A stretch of 64,000 nucleotides of DNA from Mediterranea massiliensis (GTDB taxonomy: Bacteria > Bacteroidota > Bacteroidia > Bacteroidales > Bacteroidaceae): positions 97,427 through 161,426 of the forward strand of contig NZ_LT635834.1 of NCBI RefSeq assembly GCF_900128475.1, in the 5' to 3' direction. Under the pieces are notes generated by a model, which worked only from the letters and a program-made list of their open reading frames with translations, was not told the origin of the DNA and ran no database searches. Below, one piece after another: positions 35,652 through 44,388 of this stretch (the first letter of the stretch is position 1; every line of letters begins with the position of its first letter). A program made the translations under genes and the position numbers.

Positions 35652-36014
35652 TCAGTTTACAGAATCTGCAGGAGCATTTGCTGCAGGTGCTTCGGTCTGC
35701 GGAGCAGCTGTACCTGTAGGCATGTTATAGGGGTTGGTAGCTTCCTGCTGCTGTGCCTGCTCCATGATGACGTCACCGCTCTTCGAAGAAACGGTAGGCA
35801 ACACATAAGCGGTAGCTATACTGAATACGACCATGGCAGCAGCCAAAGTCCATGTGGCCTTCTCCAGGAAGTCAGTAGTTTTGCGCACACCCATAATTTG
35901 ATTGGATGAAGAAAATCCGGAAGCCAGACCGCCTCCTTTGGAATTCTGAATCAAGACAATGAAGCACATCAGCACAGATGCCAGCAACATTAAGATAACT
36001 AATAATAAATACAT
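35652..36014 (-). CDS. secG: Preprotein translocase subunit SecG
   Basis: Small subunit of the SecYEG channel in the inner membrane. Two transmembrane helices (residues about 2-22 and 53-72) flank the conserved cytoplasmic loop IQNSKGGGLASGF with GVRKTTDFLEKATW. The 120-residue length reflects a Bacteroidetes-type C-terminal tail rich in Ala, Pro, Gln and Thr. Last gene of the leftward run rpoN-activator - lptE - TPR - secG; a terminator lies 30 bases after the stop. Confidence 0.94.
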   Translation of the reverse strand: MYLLLVILMLLASVLMCFIVLIQNSKGGGLASGFSSSNQIMGVRKTTDFLEKATWTLAAAMVVFSIATAYVLPTVSSKSGDVIMEQAQQQEATNPYNMPTGTAAPQTEAPAANAPADSVN

Positions 36015-36021
36015 TTTCTAA

Positions 36022-36888
36022 TTATTTTGATTTAGCGTTAATAATCAATTTCTCCAAAAATCGGATTTGGTCTGCAAAGTAAGCATTTTTTTTTGGATAA
36101 TTCAAGCTTAACTTTTTAATAATTTCAAGGGCCTTCTCATATCGGTGCTGTTTTATGTAAATTTTGGCCAAAGTTTCGGTCAAACAGCTGTCGTCCCACT
36201 CTTCGGACGACAACGGCAGATTTTCGGCCGCCTCTTCGTCCTGCGCCGATGCGGTTTCCTTTTTCTCAACATCCGATGCCGGTTCTTCTACCGCAAGCGT
36301 CTTCCCGCTTTCTTCACCAGACTCTAACGGCATCGCCTCGTGCTCTTGGACTTCCGGCGCCGCCGTCTCTTCCTGAGCAGTTACTTTACCAGCGTTTTCC
36401 ACCTTGTCCAAAAAGCCGTCAATCAACTCCTGCCCGCGCAACTGGGGAACATTCTCATCCAACGAACCAGAGTTTTCTTCCTTCAGCAAGTAGGCCGTAT
36501 AGTCCATCGTATAATCCAAGCCGGTACTTTGCGAATGGTCTTCGGGCATAGAAGACAAGAAGGCATCTATCAGGAACAGCGTACGGTCAACACCCGGTTC
36601 CCCACTTCCTTCCGAAAGGACAGCCGGCTGTTCCTCCTCCCGATGCAATGTGTAGCGGTCTCCTTCTATCAGATAGAACAACGAACGGCGGTCGGCCACA
36701 TACAGCACCGCCTTACGCAATTCTACTCCGAAATTGATGTCGTGCAACAAAAAAAGATTTTTCAGATAAAGCAGACGCAACGACTGAAAATAAGGATAAC
36801 GGGCTACCAATGTACGGAGCTCGTACAAAGATTCCCGATTCAACGACTCGGGATGCAGAATCCATTGTTGCAGTTGGAAGGATGTCAT
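36022..36888 (-). CDS. Cytoplasmic protein with C-terminal TPR-like helices
   Basis: A 288-residue protein found between lptE and secG. The N-terminal part (LQQWILHPESLNRESLYELRTLVARYPYFQS) is a helical domain common in Bacteroidetes tetratricopeptide proteins; the middle (about 130-220) is acidic, low complexity and probably disordered; the C-terminal 60 residues form TPR-like helices (YIKQHRYEKALEIIKKLSLNYPKKNAYF). No signal peptide. It starts 4 bases after the lptE stop and ends 7 bases before secG, so it is co-translated with both; a link to envelope export is inferred from context only. Confidence 0.8.
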   Translation of the reverse strand: MTSFQLQQWILHPESLNRESLYELRTLVARYPYFQSLRLLYLKNLFLLHDINFGVELRKAVLYVADRRSLFYLIEGDRYTLHREEEQPAVLSEGSGEPGVDRTLFLIDAFLSSMPEDHSQSTGLDYTMDYTAYLLKEENSGSLDENVPQLRGQELIDGFLDKVENAGKVTAQEETAAPEVQEHEAMPLESGEESGKTLAVEEPASDVEKKETASAQDEEAAENLPLSSEEWDDSCLTETLAKIYIKQHRYEKALEIIKKLSLNYPKKNAYFADQIRFLEKLIINAKSK

Positions 36889-36891
36889 ATC

Positions 36892-37416
36892 TTACCAGTT
36901 GGCTACCGTAGCGTTGAAAATCTGTTCCGTAATGTCCTTTACCATCAACGTAATCAGCTGGTCCTGTACATCGGTCAGCAACTGATTGGAATCGTAAGTC
37001 TGGAAAGCCGAGAACTGCTGTTCAAAGTCCTCCTCATGATTGGTATTGTTGGTATAGCGCACGTTGACCGTCAGCGTCACCTTTACCTTGGAAGCATAAC
37101 CACTGGCATCGACAGACTCATTGTATTGGTTATAGCCTGTAATTTCACCGTCGATATCCAAATCGCCACCCGAATCAATCACCTGCAAACGTGTCTGCTG
37201 AATGAACATATCCCTCAGTTTCGTATTGAACTCAATGGCCAAAGGCGCATAGACATATTCCGCCCGATTCTGAAAATCGGCAATGGAAATGGTCTTTACC
37301 TTCGAATAGTCTATCGAACTGATGGGAGCCAATCCAAAAGACATACGGCACGAATATACAATGACCACCAGTGCGACACAGGCAAATGCGATTCCTAACT
37401 TCTTAATCCAATCCAT
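36892..37416 (-). CDS. lptE: LptE-family LPS-assembly lipoprotein
   Basis: Outer-membrane lipoprotein (174 residues) of the LptE type, the partner that plugs the LptD barrel during lipopolysaccharide insertion. The signal ends at VIVYSC (lipobox Cys about 23). The mature region shows the short alpha/beta pattern of the family: ISIADFQNRAEYVYAPLAIEF, FIQQTRLQVIDSGGDLDIDG and VQDQLITLMVKDITEQIFNATVANW. The start overlaps the end of the sigma-54 activator gene by 14 bases, which argues for coupled translation. Sequence identity to proteobacterial LptE is low; assignment rests on family pattern and the presence of lptC in the same region. Confidence 0.82.
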   Translation of the reverse strand: MDWIKKLGIAFACVALVVIVYSCRMSFGLAPISSIDYSKVKTISIADFQNRAEYVYAPLAIEFNTKLRDMFIQQTRLQVIDSGGDLDIDGEITGYNQYNESVDASGYASKVKVTLTVNVRYTNNTNHEEDFEQQFSAFQTYDSNQLLTDVQDQLITLMVKDITEQIFNATVANW

Positions 37417-38677
37417 ATTCCTTAATCTTTCTGTAAAGCGTCCGCTCTGAAATATTCAAATCTTGTGCAGCACTTTTCCGTTTTCCATGATTCTTTTCCA
37501 ATGCCTTCCGAATCATCTCCTTTTCTACATCATCCAACGCCAGAGATTCTTCCACATACTCTTCCGTATCCTGAATGTCATCATCGGCAGGAGCAGTGGC
37601 AGGCTTCACAGGCTGGACTGCCGGACGAATGATGGTCGGCACATTGGACTCAACAGTCACAGGAGGCACCAATGGAGTCGTCGGAGCATAATACGTGGAG
37701 TCGGGTATCGGAGAAGGGGCTCCATGACCGCCCGAAGCACGTTCGGACATGATCTCATGAACCAGTTTCTTCAATTCGGTCACATCCTGACGCATGTCGA
37801 ACAATACCTGATACAGAATTTCCCGCTCACTGCCAAATCCCTTGCTTTCTTTGACACCCAGCAGGGCCGGCAAGCGCTGGACGTTGTTGGCCGGCAAATA
37901 ACCTTTCAGAATTGCCGCAGTAATTTCCCGATTAGGTTCTATAATGGATATCTGCTCCGTTATATTTTTCAATTGGCGGACATTGCCCGGCCAGGAATAT
38001 GCCATCAGCATCTGACGGGCATCGTCAGTGAGCTGAAGAGCCGGCATGTGGTATTTCTCGGCAAAGTCCGAAGCAAACTTACGGAACAGCAGCACCACGT
38101 CCTCACCCCGCTCACGCAAAGGGGGAACCTGGATAGGCACCGTGTTCAGTCGGTAATACAAGTCTTCACGGAAACGCCCGTCGGCAATGGCCTGCGTCAG
38201 ATTGACATTGGTCGCAGCCACAATGCGGACATCGGTCTTTTCCACCTTCGACGACCCCACCTTGATAAATTCCCCGCTTTCCAGCACACGAAGCAAACGG
38301 GCCTGCGTCGGCAAAGGCAACTCGCCCACTTCATCCAGAAAGATGGTTCCTCCGTCTGCCTCACCAAAGTAACCCTTACGGTCGCTGATGGCTCCTGTAA
38401 AAGCGCCTTTTTCATGGCCGAACAGTTCAGAGTCGATGGTTCCTTCAGGAATGGCACCGCAGTTCACCGCTATATATTGCCCATGCTTGCGGCGGCTATA
38501 TTGGTGTATGATTTGCGGAAAACTTTCCTTTCCCACACCGCTTTCACCCGTTATCAGTACGGACAAGTCGGTAGGAGCCACCTGCATGGCTACATCGATT
38601 CCACGCAACAATGCTTCATTATTGCCGATAATGCCAAAACGCAATTTGACCTGTTGTATTTCCGCCTTTGTCATCAT
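37403..38677 (-). CDS. Sigma-54-dependent activator without receiver domain
   Basis: AAA+ enhancer-binding activator of RpoN-dependent promoters, 424 residues. It begins almost directly with the AAA+ core: Walker A ITGESGVGKESF, the sigma-54-contacting GAFTGA, Walker B GGTIFLDEVGELP and the arginine-finger region FREDLYYRLNTVPI. A Pro/Ser/Thr-rich linker (about 300-375) leads to a Fis-type helix-turn-helix (KRKSAAQDLNISERTLYRKIKEYGLD). There is no receiver, PAS or GAF domain, so its signal must come through a partner protein or its own abundance. Tandem ATGs at the start; the gene lies one base after pdxA and overlaps lptE. Confidence 0.92.
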   Translation of the reverse strand: MMTKAEIQQVKLRFGIIGNNEALLRGIDVAMQVAPTDLSVLITGESGVGKESFPQIIHQYSRRKHGQYIAVNCGAIPEGTIDSELFGHEKGAFTGAISDRKGYFGEADGGTIFLDEVGELPLPTQARLLRVLESGEFIKVGSSKVEKTDVRIVAATNVNLTQAIADGRFREDLYYRLNTVPIQVPPLRERGEDVVLLFRKFASDFAEKYHMPALQLTDDARQMLMAYSWPGNVRQLKNITEQISIIEPNREITAAILKGYLPANNVQRLPALLGVKESKGFGSEREILYQVLFDMRQDVTELKKLVHEIMSERASGGHGAPSPIPDSTYYAPTTPLVPPVTVESNVPTIIRPAVQPVKPATAPADDDIQDTEEYVEESLALDDVEKEMIRKALEKNHGKRKSAAQDLNISERTLYRKIKEYGLD

Positions 38678-38678
38678 T

Positions 38679-39776
38679 TTACAAATCCTCTTCTACACTA
38701 TCCAACTTCAGTTTGTCACTGTCGTCTTTCTTGTCATAATATTGTTTCCGAAGCGGATTGGCATTGGCCAACATCTCACTTTGACGATTGCGGAAAACAT
38801 CGATGGCCACATAAACTGCCTGCCGGAAAGAGTCTTCCGAAGCAATTCCTTTACCCGCAATATCATAGGCGGTACCATGAGCCGGCGATGTACGAACCAC
38901 CGGCAAACCAGCAGTGAAGTTCACCCCTTCGTCCATAGCCAAGGCCTTGAACGGTGCCAGACCCTGATCGTGATACATTGCCAACACACCGTCGAAATGA
39001 GTGAAGCTGCCCGAACCCATAAATCCGTCTGCAGGGAAAGGACCGAAGCACAGCACTCCTTCTTCCGTCATTTCCTTCATGGCAGGAATGATGATTTCTT
39101 CTTCTTCCGTGCCCAGCAAGCCGTTGTCACCCGCGTGAGGATTGAGAGAAAGGACCGCTATACGAGGTGCCCCGATACCGAAATCCTGCTTCAAAGAGCG
39201 ATGGAAAATGCGCATTTTCTCCTTAATCAGATCTTTAGTCAGCGTAGACGCAATCTGGCCCACAGGGATATGACCGGTAACCAATGCTACCCGCAAATCA
39301 TTTTTCATCAGAATCATCAACGCTTTCTTTCCTTCGCCCAGCTGCTGCTCGATATATTCAGTATGCCCTGGGAACTTGAATTCCTCCGACTGAATGGTAT
39401 GCTTGTTGATAGGAGCTGTCACAATGACGTCTATCAGTCCTTCCCGATATTCATCAAAAGCCTTCTCCAAGGCGACGAGAGCCGCATGTCCGGCTTCGGC
39501 ATCCGGCTTGGAAAATTCAACCTTCACCTCGTCGTCCATACAGTTTACGATACTCAGACGGTCGTGAGCAGCCTCTCTGGCCGATTCTATGATACTGAAG
39601 TTCGTCGGCAAATCGAGGGATTTGCGATGGTAAGCCGCCACCTTGGGCGAGCCATAAATAACAGGAGTACACAACTCCAGCATAGCAGGCTCTGCAAAAG
39701 TTTTCAAAATGACTTCGTAACCTACACCATTGATATCGCCTTGCGTAATGCCGACTCTCACTTTCTTATTTTCCAT
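38679..39776 (-). CDS. pdxA: 4-hydroxythreonine-4-phosphate dehydrogenase
   Basis: NAD-dependent enzyme of pyridoxal 5'-phosphate synthesis (365 residues). The opening VRVGITQGDINGVGYEVILKT, the TAPINKHT segment, the zinc-binding histidines in PGHTEYIEQ, YHDQGLAPFK and VVRTSPAHGTAYDIAG are diagnostic. The ATG at 39776 (MENKKVRVG) is chosen; it overlaps the stop of the upstream DUF4837 gene by 11 bases. A 25-residue upstream extension in the same frame lies inside that gene and is not supported. PdxA2-type paralogues act on other substrates, but the sequence looks like the classical enzyme. Confidence 0.94.
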   Translation of the reverse strand: MENKKVRVGITQGDINGVGYEVILKTFAEPAMLELCTPVIYGSPKVAAYHRKSLDLPTNFSIIESAREAAHDRLSIVNCMDDEVKVEFSKPDAEAGHAALVALEKAFDEYREGLIDVIVTAPINKHTIQSEEFKFPGHTEYIEQQLGEGKKALMILMKNDLRVALVTGHIPVGQIASTLTKDLIKEKMRIFHRSLKQDFGIGAPRIAVLSLNPHAGDNGLLGTEEEEIIIPAMKEMTEEGVLCFGPFPADGFMGSGSFTHFDGVLAMYHDQGLAPFKALAMDEGVNFTAGLPVVRTSPAHGTAYDIAGKGIASEDSFRQAVYVAIDVFRNRQSEMLANANPLRKQYYDKKDDSDKLKLDSVEEDL

Positions 39777-40845
39777 TGTCTTGTTTCTTAGTTGCAACAT
39801 CTGTATTCTTCGCGTCTTTTGCAGCCTCTTCCTGAGCATCCTTCTGTTCACCCGGCAAACGCAAAGTATAGAGGGAAGCCTCCATCTGACGAATCAGATT
39901 GCGTTTCAACTTGTCGGGGGAATATACAAACACTTCGGCTACAATGATCCGCTGGTTCTTTTCATCCAAACGCATGTGGGAAACATACGGGCCTCCCATA
40001 AAATCGCCATGAACGCGCCACAAGCCACGTGCCTCGAGTGCGTAAGCATGCTGAACGGTAATGGGACGTACATCGGTCAGCAAAGTATCGGTTGCCATAT
40101 ACATGCCCTCACGCGCACCGGGGATGTTCACCTTCATCACAGAGTCACGCTTCTGCATATAATATTCTTTGGTAAACGTATTCTTGTCACGATAGGGGAA
40201 TGAATAGATGACAAAATTCTGGTCACCGGTAGCCGCGTTGGTACCTGCCCAGAAGAAGTTTTCACCAATCTTGTGGGAAGAAAGTGCACCCGGCACCCAT
40301 ACTTCGCAATCGAACATCTTCTTGACTTCCTTATAGACAAAATCATTATGGTCAGTCTCCAATACGGCAATCTGACGATTCATCTCCGCACGGGTAAAGA
40401 AATCAATGATATCTTGTTTATGCTGGGTCACATATTCTCCGAAAGACTCTTCATCGGGAGCCTGTATGGTCAAGATGGCCTGCGGATAAGAATACACATC
40501 CTTGCTGTATTTCATCTTGGGCTGGGTATAGATATTCTGCACATCAGCCACAATAATGTTGCGGATGAGCTTCAAGGTAGCATCATAATTGGTAGGATCG
40601 GTATACATGATTCTGAACGAACGTTCCGACTGGGGAAGTCCAGGCACATCCGTATCCAACACATTGAAAAGCGCACGACCGGCCGGACGCTCCCACATGT
40701 CCTGGTCGATAACCACCAGAATTTCATAAGCACGGCCGCTGGAAGTCGGCGTAAACACGCTTTTCCCCTTTTTCTTGCCACTACAAGAAACCATCAGAAG
40801 CGACAGTACAAAAAACAAACTGAAATAAAACAAGTGTTTTTTCAT
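39766..40845 (-). CDS. DUF4837 lipoprotein
   Basis: A 359-residue lipoprotein of the DUF4837 family, restricted largely to Bacteroidetes and functionally unknown. The signal peptide MKKHLFYFSLFFVLSLLMVSC ends in a lipobox (Cys21). Conserved-looking stretches are YEILVVIDQDMWERPAGRAL, FRIMYTDPTNYDATLKLIRNI and WAGTNAATGDQNFVIYSFPY. The C-terminus is a lysine- and alanine-rich low-complexity tail (KDAQEEAAKDAKNTDVATKK). It heads the overlapping run DUF4837 - pdxA - sigma-54 activator - lptE - TPR - secG, so it probably shares their promoter. Confidence 0.85.
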   Translation of the reverse strand: MKKHLFYFSLFFVLSLLMVSCSGKKKGKSVFTPTSSGRAYEILVVIDQDMWERPAGRALFNVLDTDVPGLPQSERSFRIMYTDPTNYDATLKLIRNIIVADVQNIYTQPKMKYSKDVYSYPQAILTIQAPDEESFGEYVTQHKQDIIDFFTRAEMNRQIAVLETDHNDFVYKEVKKMFDCEVWVPGALSSHKIGENFFWAGTNAATGDQNFVIYSFPYRDKNTFTKEYYMQKRDSVMKVNIPGAREGMYMATDTLLTDVRPITVQHAYALEARGLWRVHGDFMGGPYVSHMRLDEKNQRIIVAEVFVYSPDKLKRNLIRQMEASLYTLRLPGEQKDAQEEAAKDAKNTDVATKKQDNGK

Positions 40846-40920
40846 ATTACTTCTCCATTTAAATTTTCACAAAGCTACAAAGAATGCGTTTATTCACCAT
40901 ATCCGAGTTAATAATTTATA

Positions 40921-41955
40921 TTAATTCTTGTCTACAGCCTCCTGTTTGGCAGTAGACAACATGCCACACGCGGCAAAAATATCTTCTCCACGTGACGCAC
41001 GGATTGTAGTGAACAGGCCATGCGAGGTCAGATAATCACGGAAACGGACCATCGTATCCATATCCACCCCTTCGAGGTCGACATTGGGAATGGCATGGAA
41101 ACGGATCAAGTTCACACGGCAATCCAATCCGCGAAGGAGCTTCAACAGTTCTTTCGCGTAAGGCAAACTGTCATTTACACCCTTGAAAACAATGTATTCG
41201 AAAGACAAACGGCGCTGTTTGCTGAAATCATACTGACGCAACACATCCACAATCTCTGTAATGGAGAAAGCCTTCTCGGCCGGCATCAGCTCCCTGCGCT
41301 GCAACGGCAGAGAGGAATGGAGGCTAACAGCCAAATGGCAATCGCACTCTTCGATAAACCGCTTCAGGCCCTTACGCAAACCTACAGTAGAAAGAGTCAC
41401 CCGCTTCGGGCTCCAGGCATAGCCATAGGAAGCCGTCATCACTTCCAGCGCCTTCAACACTTCGTCCAGATTGTCCAACGGTTCACCCATACCCATCATG
41501 ACAACATTGGTCAGTTTGTCACGCTCGGGCAAGGAATGTATCTGGTTCAGGATTTGTGCAGCCGTCAGATTGGCCGAGAAGCCCTGCTTGCCAGTCATAC
41601 AAAACTCACAGTTCATTTTGCAACCCACCTGTGAAGACACGCATAGAGTGGCCCTATCGTCATCTGGGATATAAACAGATTCTACAAAATGAGTTTCGCC
41701 AACCTGATAGAGATACTTGATGGTCCCGTCGACCGAGCGCATGGCTTCGACAGGAGCATAGGCCCCGACTTCATACAGTTCTTTCAGCAAATCGCGATGT
41801 TTCAACGACAGATTGGTCATCTCGTCAATAGACTTCACCTTCTTGTCGTACAACCAAGAAGCTATCTGCTTGGCCGAAAAGGCTGGCATATCCAACTGTT
41901 TCACCAAAGACTGAAGCTCGGCCAGTGTCATTCCCAAAAGAGGTTGTTTCTGCAT
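40921..41955 (-). CDS. rlmN: 23S rRNA/tRNA A2503/A37 C2-methyltransferase RlmN
   Basis: Radical-SAM methyltransferase that methylates C2 of A2503 in 23S rRNA and A37 in some tRNAs. CxxxCxxC is at Cys112, Cys116 and Cys119 (VGCKMNCEFCMTGKQGF); the methyl-carrying Cys is in AACGML (about 330). GMGEPLDNLDEV, RVTLSTVG and LAVSLHSS are the SAM-binding strands. Size (344) is normal. It has its own -7 box and lies 75 bases upstream of the DUF4837 gene. Confidence 0.96.
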   Translation of the reverse strand: MQKQPLLGMTLAELQSLVKQLDMPAFSAKQIASWLYDKKVKSIDEMTNLSLKHRDLLKELYEVGAYAPVEAMRSVDGTIKYLYQVGETHFVESVYIPDDDRATLCVSSQVGCKMNCEFCMTGKQGFSANLTAAQILNQIHSLPERDKLTNVVMMGMGEPLDNLDEVLKALEVMTASYGYAWSPKRVTLSTVGLRKGLKRFIEECDCHLAVSLHSSLPLQRRELMPAEKAFSITEIVDVLRQYDFSKQRRLSFEYIVFKGVNDSLPYAKELLKLLRGLDCRVNLIRFHAIPNVDLEGVDMDTMVRFRDYLTSHGLFTTIRASRGEDIFAACGMLSTAKQEAVDKN

Positions 41956-41983
41956 ATTTATGGAATCTATATATTTCTCTTTG

Positions 41984-41991
41984 CAAAGATA
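41984..41991 (-). promoter_or_regulatory. -7 box before rlmN
   Basis: Leftward TATCTTTG followed by CAA, 28 bases before the rlmN ATG at 41955. Confidence 0.6.
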
Positions 41992-42061
41992 TTAAAAGGT
42001 AAGGGCAGTAGCAAATGAAAAGCAAGTTTTCGATTCGGCCATACCGAACAGAGGACTCTAT

Positions 42062-42101
42062 AAAAAGACAGGAGCCGCCCGAGACTATCAGGCAGCTCCT
42101 G
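42062..42101 (-). terminator. Terminator of the PPIase gene
   Basis: Leftward stem GCAGGAGCTGCC / GGCGGCTCCTG with one G-T pair and a loop, followed by TCTTTTTA. Confidence 0.75.
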
Positions 42102-42122
42102 CATATTATTACAGAATACTTA

Positions 42123-44264
42123 TCAGAAGAAGAGGTAACGATCGTCCTTCACGTTGGCCTTCAGATAAAGGTCGTTGACAAACTGTCTTACAACCAAGTT
42201 GGTATACATACCCTGCAACTTGTCCACTTCAGCTTTCTCATCGTAAGTTTCGTTCAGCTTTTCTTCAGCATAGGGCTGGAGGACAAATACACCTGCATTA
42301 CCCTTAATCGGAGCACTCAGCTGATTCATGGCACCAACAGAAGCATAAGCACTTACCAGCGGCTCACTGCTACGCAGAACTGATACAAACGCCGGAGCAT
42401 CAAAAGTTACATGCTTTACAGAATCGGTTACAGCATTGGCCAGTCCCTTATACTGGTCGAAAGTAGAAGCGTTGGCAGCCTTCATGTCGGCCATAATCTT
42501 TTCAGCCTTCTTGTCGCGAACCAACTGCAGTCTCAAGTCATTCTGCACAGCAGCCAGCGAACGATAGCCTTCGGGAGCCACCGAAACCAGGCCAACTACC
42601 ATCATGTGGTCGCTTTCACCGCATTCATACAAGCCAGATACTTCACCCGGTTTGGCGGAGAATACCCATCTGAGAGCTTCCTTCGTGCCACGTACACCGC
42701 CGATGCTATGCTCTGCGCTGTAAAGGTCGGTACGGTCGAGCAGACGATAACCGGCATCTTCGGCATTGGCTACCAGCTTGTCCAGTGTATTGTTGGCAGC
42801 GATGAACTGGCTGAAATCGTTGTATGCCTTGCTATATGTGTCCTTACTGAACTCTACAGCACGCTTTACAACAGCCACTTTATATTTGTCCTTGTAGGCC
42901 TTCTTTCCTGTAACCTGCAGGATGACATTGCCCTGGGCCAGTGAAAGATTTTGCAGGTCATTGGTTTCACCCATAGTAACAGCGGTAATGTACTTCAAGT
43001 TGTCGCCGTCCACCTGCGCTCCTTCATAGTTGGCGGAAGTAATCCATATGGATTCACCCGTCTGACCATACTTCTTGGCAACCTCAGCGAAATCGGCCCC
43101 ACCCTTGATGGCGTTGTAAATGCTGTCGGCCAAAGTCTTGGTCTTCTCAGGAGTTTCGGCAACGACCTGTATCTGACGATACTGAATAGAATCGGGCATA
43201 GAGGCCTTGGCCAGTTTCTTGAACGAGTTCATCGTATTGTCAAGTGCATTGTAATAAGGACCGTATACATCGCCCATAGCAACTGAATCCAGACGAGCTA
43301 CCACATCACTCGGCAAAGCCCGAGTCGTATAATACAGGTCTACATAAGGCTGCTCGGAACCGGTCGAACGAACCAGCGTCGAATAATCGGAAGTGGCACC
43401 AGCCAACTGAGCCGTGTATTCGTCCATCTCCTTACGCAGTTCGGCTTTGTCTTCGTCACTGGCAGTAACCTGTACGTCAATGTACTTGATGTTACGGGTT
43501 TCCACATACTGACGGTATTGCTCCTTCTTCTCGTCGTAAGCAGCCTTCAGCTCGGCGTCAGTCACTGTAATGGTAGAATCCACGATAGAAGAATAAGGAA
43601 CGGCAGCCAGCAGCATATCCTTCTGGTCGATACGGCCGTCGAACGTCATCTGTGCCTCTACGGGATTGGAGAGCAGAGACTTCGCGATGAGGTTGCTATA
43701 CTTTTCCTGCAAGCGAGTCTGAACAAGAGTCTTCTCGATAAACGACCATACCTTATACAAAGAGTTATAGTAATCGGCATATTGCGCAGGCATCTGTCCC
43801 TGGTTCATCTTGGCATAATCGGCCAGGAACTTCATCAGCATATCCTTGTCGAACGCACCTGTCTGCGGATTGTGGAACGGTGTCTGGGCCAACAGCGGAT
43901 GAGTGCCTTCATTGATGATGGACTTTATTTCTTCCTTGGAAACGGTCAGGCCCAGCTTCTCGGCCTCAGCCTCAATCAACTGGTTGTTGACATACGTTCT
44001 CCAAACTTCATCTCTCAACTGGTTGAGCTGATCGTCGCTCAATGCGTTTGTACCGCTCGTAAACTTCACGACTTCCGCATATTCATCTACCATTGACTGA
44101 TAATCCTGAGCGGAAAGCACATCTCCGTTCACCTCACCTACATCTTGTGACTGATGCGGCTGGAGCACACGCCACGCATCACCTGCGATGAAGGCGAACA
44201 GAGCCAAACCCACAGCAATCACCAATAAAGGTCCTTTGGACCGAATGTTTTGTAATGTTGCCAT
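42123..44264 (-). CDS. SurA/PpiD-type peptidyl-prolyl isomerase
   Basis: Membrane-anchored periplasmic folding factor (713 residues). One N-terminal helix (ITNKGPLLVIAVGLALFAFIAG region, residues about 12-28) holds the protein in the inner membrane, followed by a SurA_N chaperone domain (LSDDQLNQLRDEVWRTYVNNQLIEAEAEKLGLTV, written here as one helical region), a parvulin rotamase domain around residues 345-445 (RQIQVVAETPEKTKTLADSIYNAIKGGADFAEVAKKY region) and a long C-terminal chaperone part. Layout and length match Bacteroidetes PpiD-like proteins. It should help outer-membrane proteins fold, consistent with the lipopolysaccharide and outer-membrane genes nearby. Confidence 0.88.
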   Translation of the reverse strand: MATLQNIRSKGPLLVIAVGLALFAFIAGDAWRVLQPHQSQDVGEVNGDVLSAQDYQSMVDEYAEVVKFTSGTNALSDDQLNQLRDEVWRTYVNNQLIEAEAEKLGLTVSKEEIKSIINEGTHPLLAQTPFHNPQTGAFDKDMLMKFLADYAKMNQGQMPAQYADYYNSLYKVWSFIEKTLVQTRLQEKYSNLIAKSLLSNPVEAQMTFDGRIDQKDMLLAAVPYSSIVDSTITVTDAELKAAYDEKKEQYRQYVETRNIKYIDVQVTASDEDKAELRKEMDEYTAQLAGATSDYSTLVRSTGSEQPYVDLYYTTRALPSDVVARLDSVAMGDVYGPYYNALDNTMNSFKKLAKASMPDSIQYRQIQVVAETPEKTKTLADSIYNAIKGGADFAEVAKKYGQTGESIWITSANYEGAQVDGDNLKYITAVTMGETNDLQNLSLAQGNVILQVTGKKAYKDKYKVAVVKRAVEFSKDTYSKAYNDFSQFIAANNTLDKLVANAEDAGYRLLDRTDLYSAEHSIGGVRGTKEALRWVFSAKPGEVSGLYECGESDHMMVVGLVSVAPEGYRSLAAVQNDLRLQLVRDKKAEKIMADMKAANASTFDQYKGLANAVTDSVKHVTFDAPAFVSVLRSSEPLVSAYASVGAMNQLSAPIKGNAGVFVLQPYAEEKLNETYDEKAEVDKLQGMYTNLVVRQFVNDLYLKANVKDDRYLFF

Positions 44265-44388
44265 TTTTATTAATTGTTTTTTATTTGTTTATTATTCTTT
44301 TTCTGCCACTGTTCATTTTAGCGCACGAAGATACAAAAAATGCAAATACACTTCTATTTATTCCAAGAAAAATTACGTTTTCAGGCAT

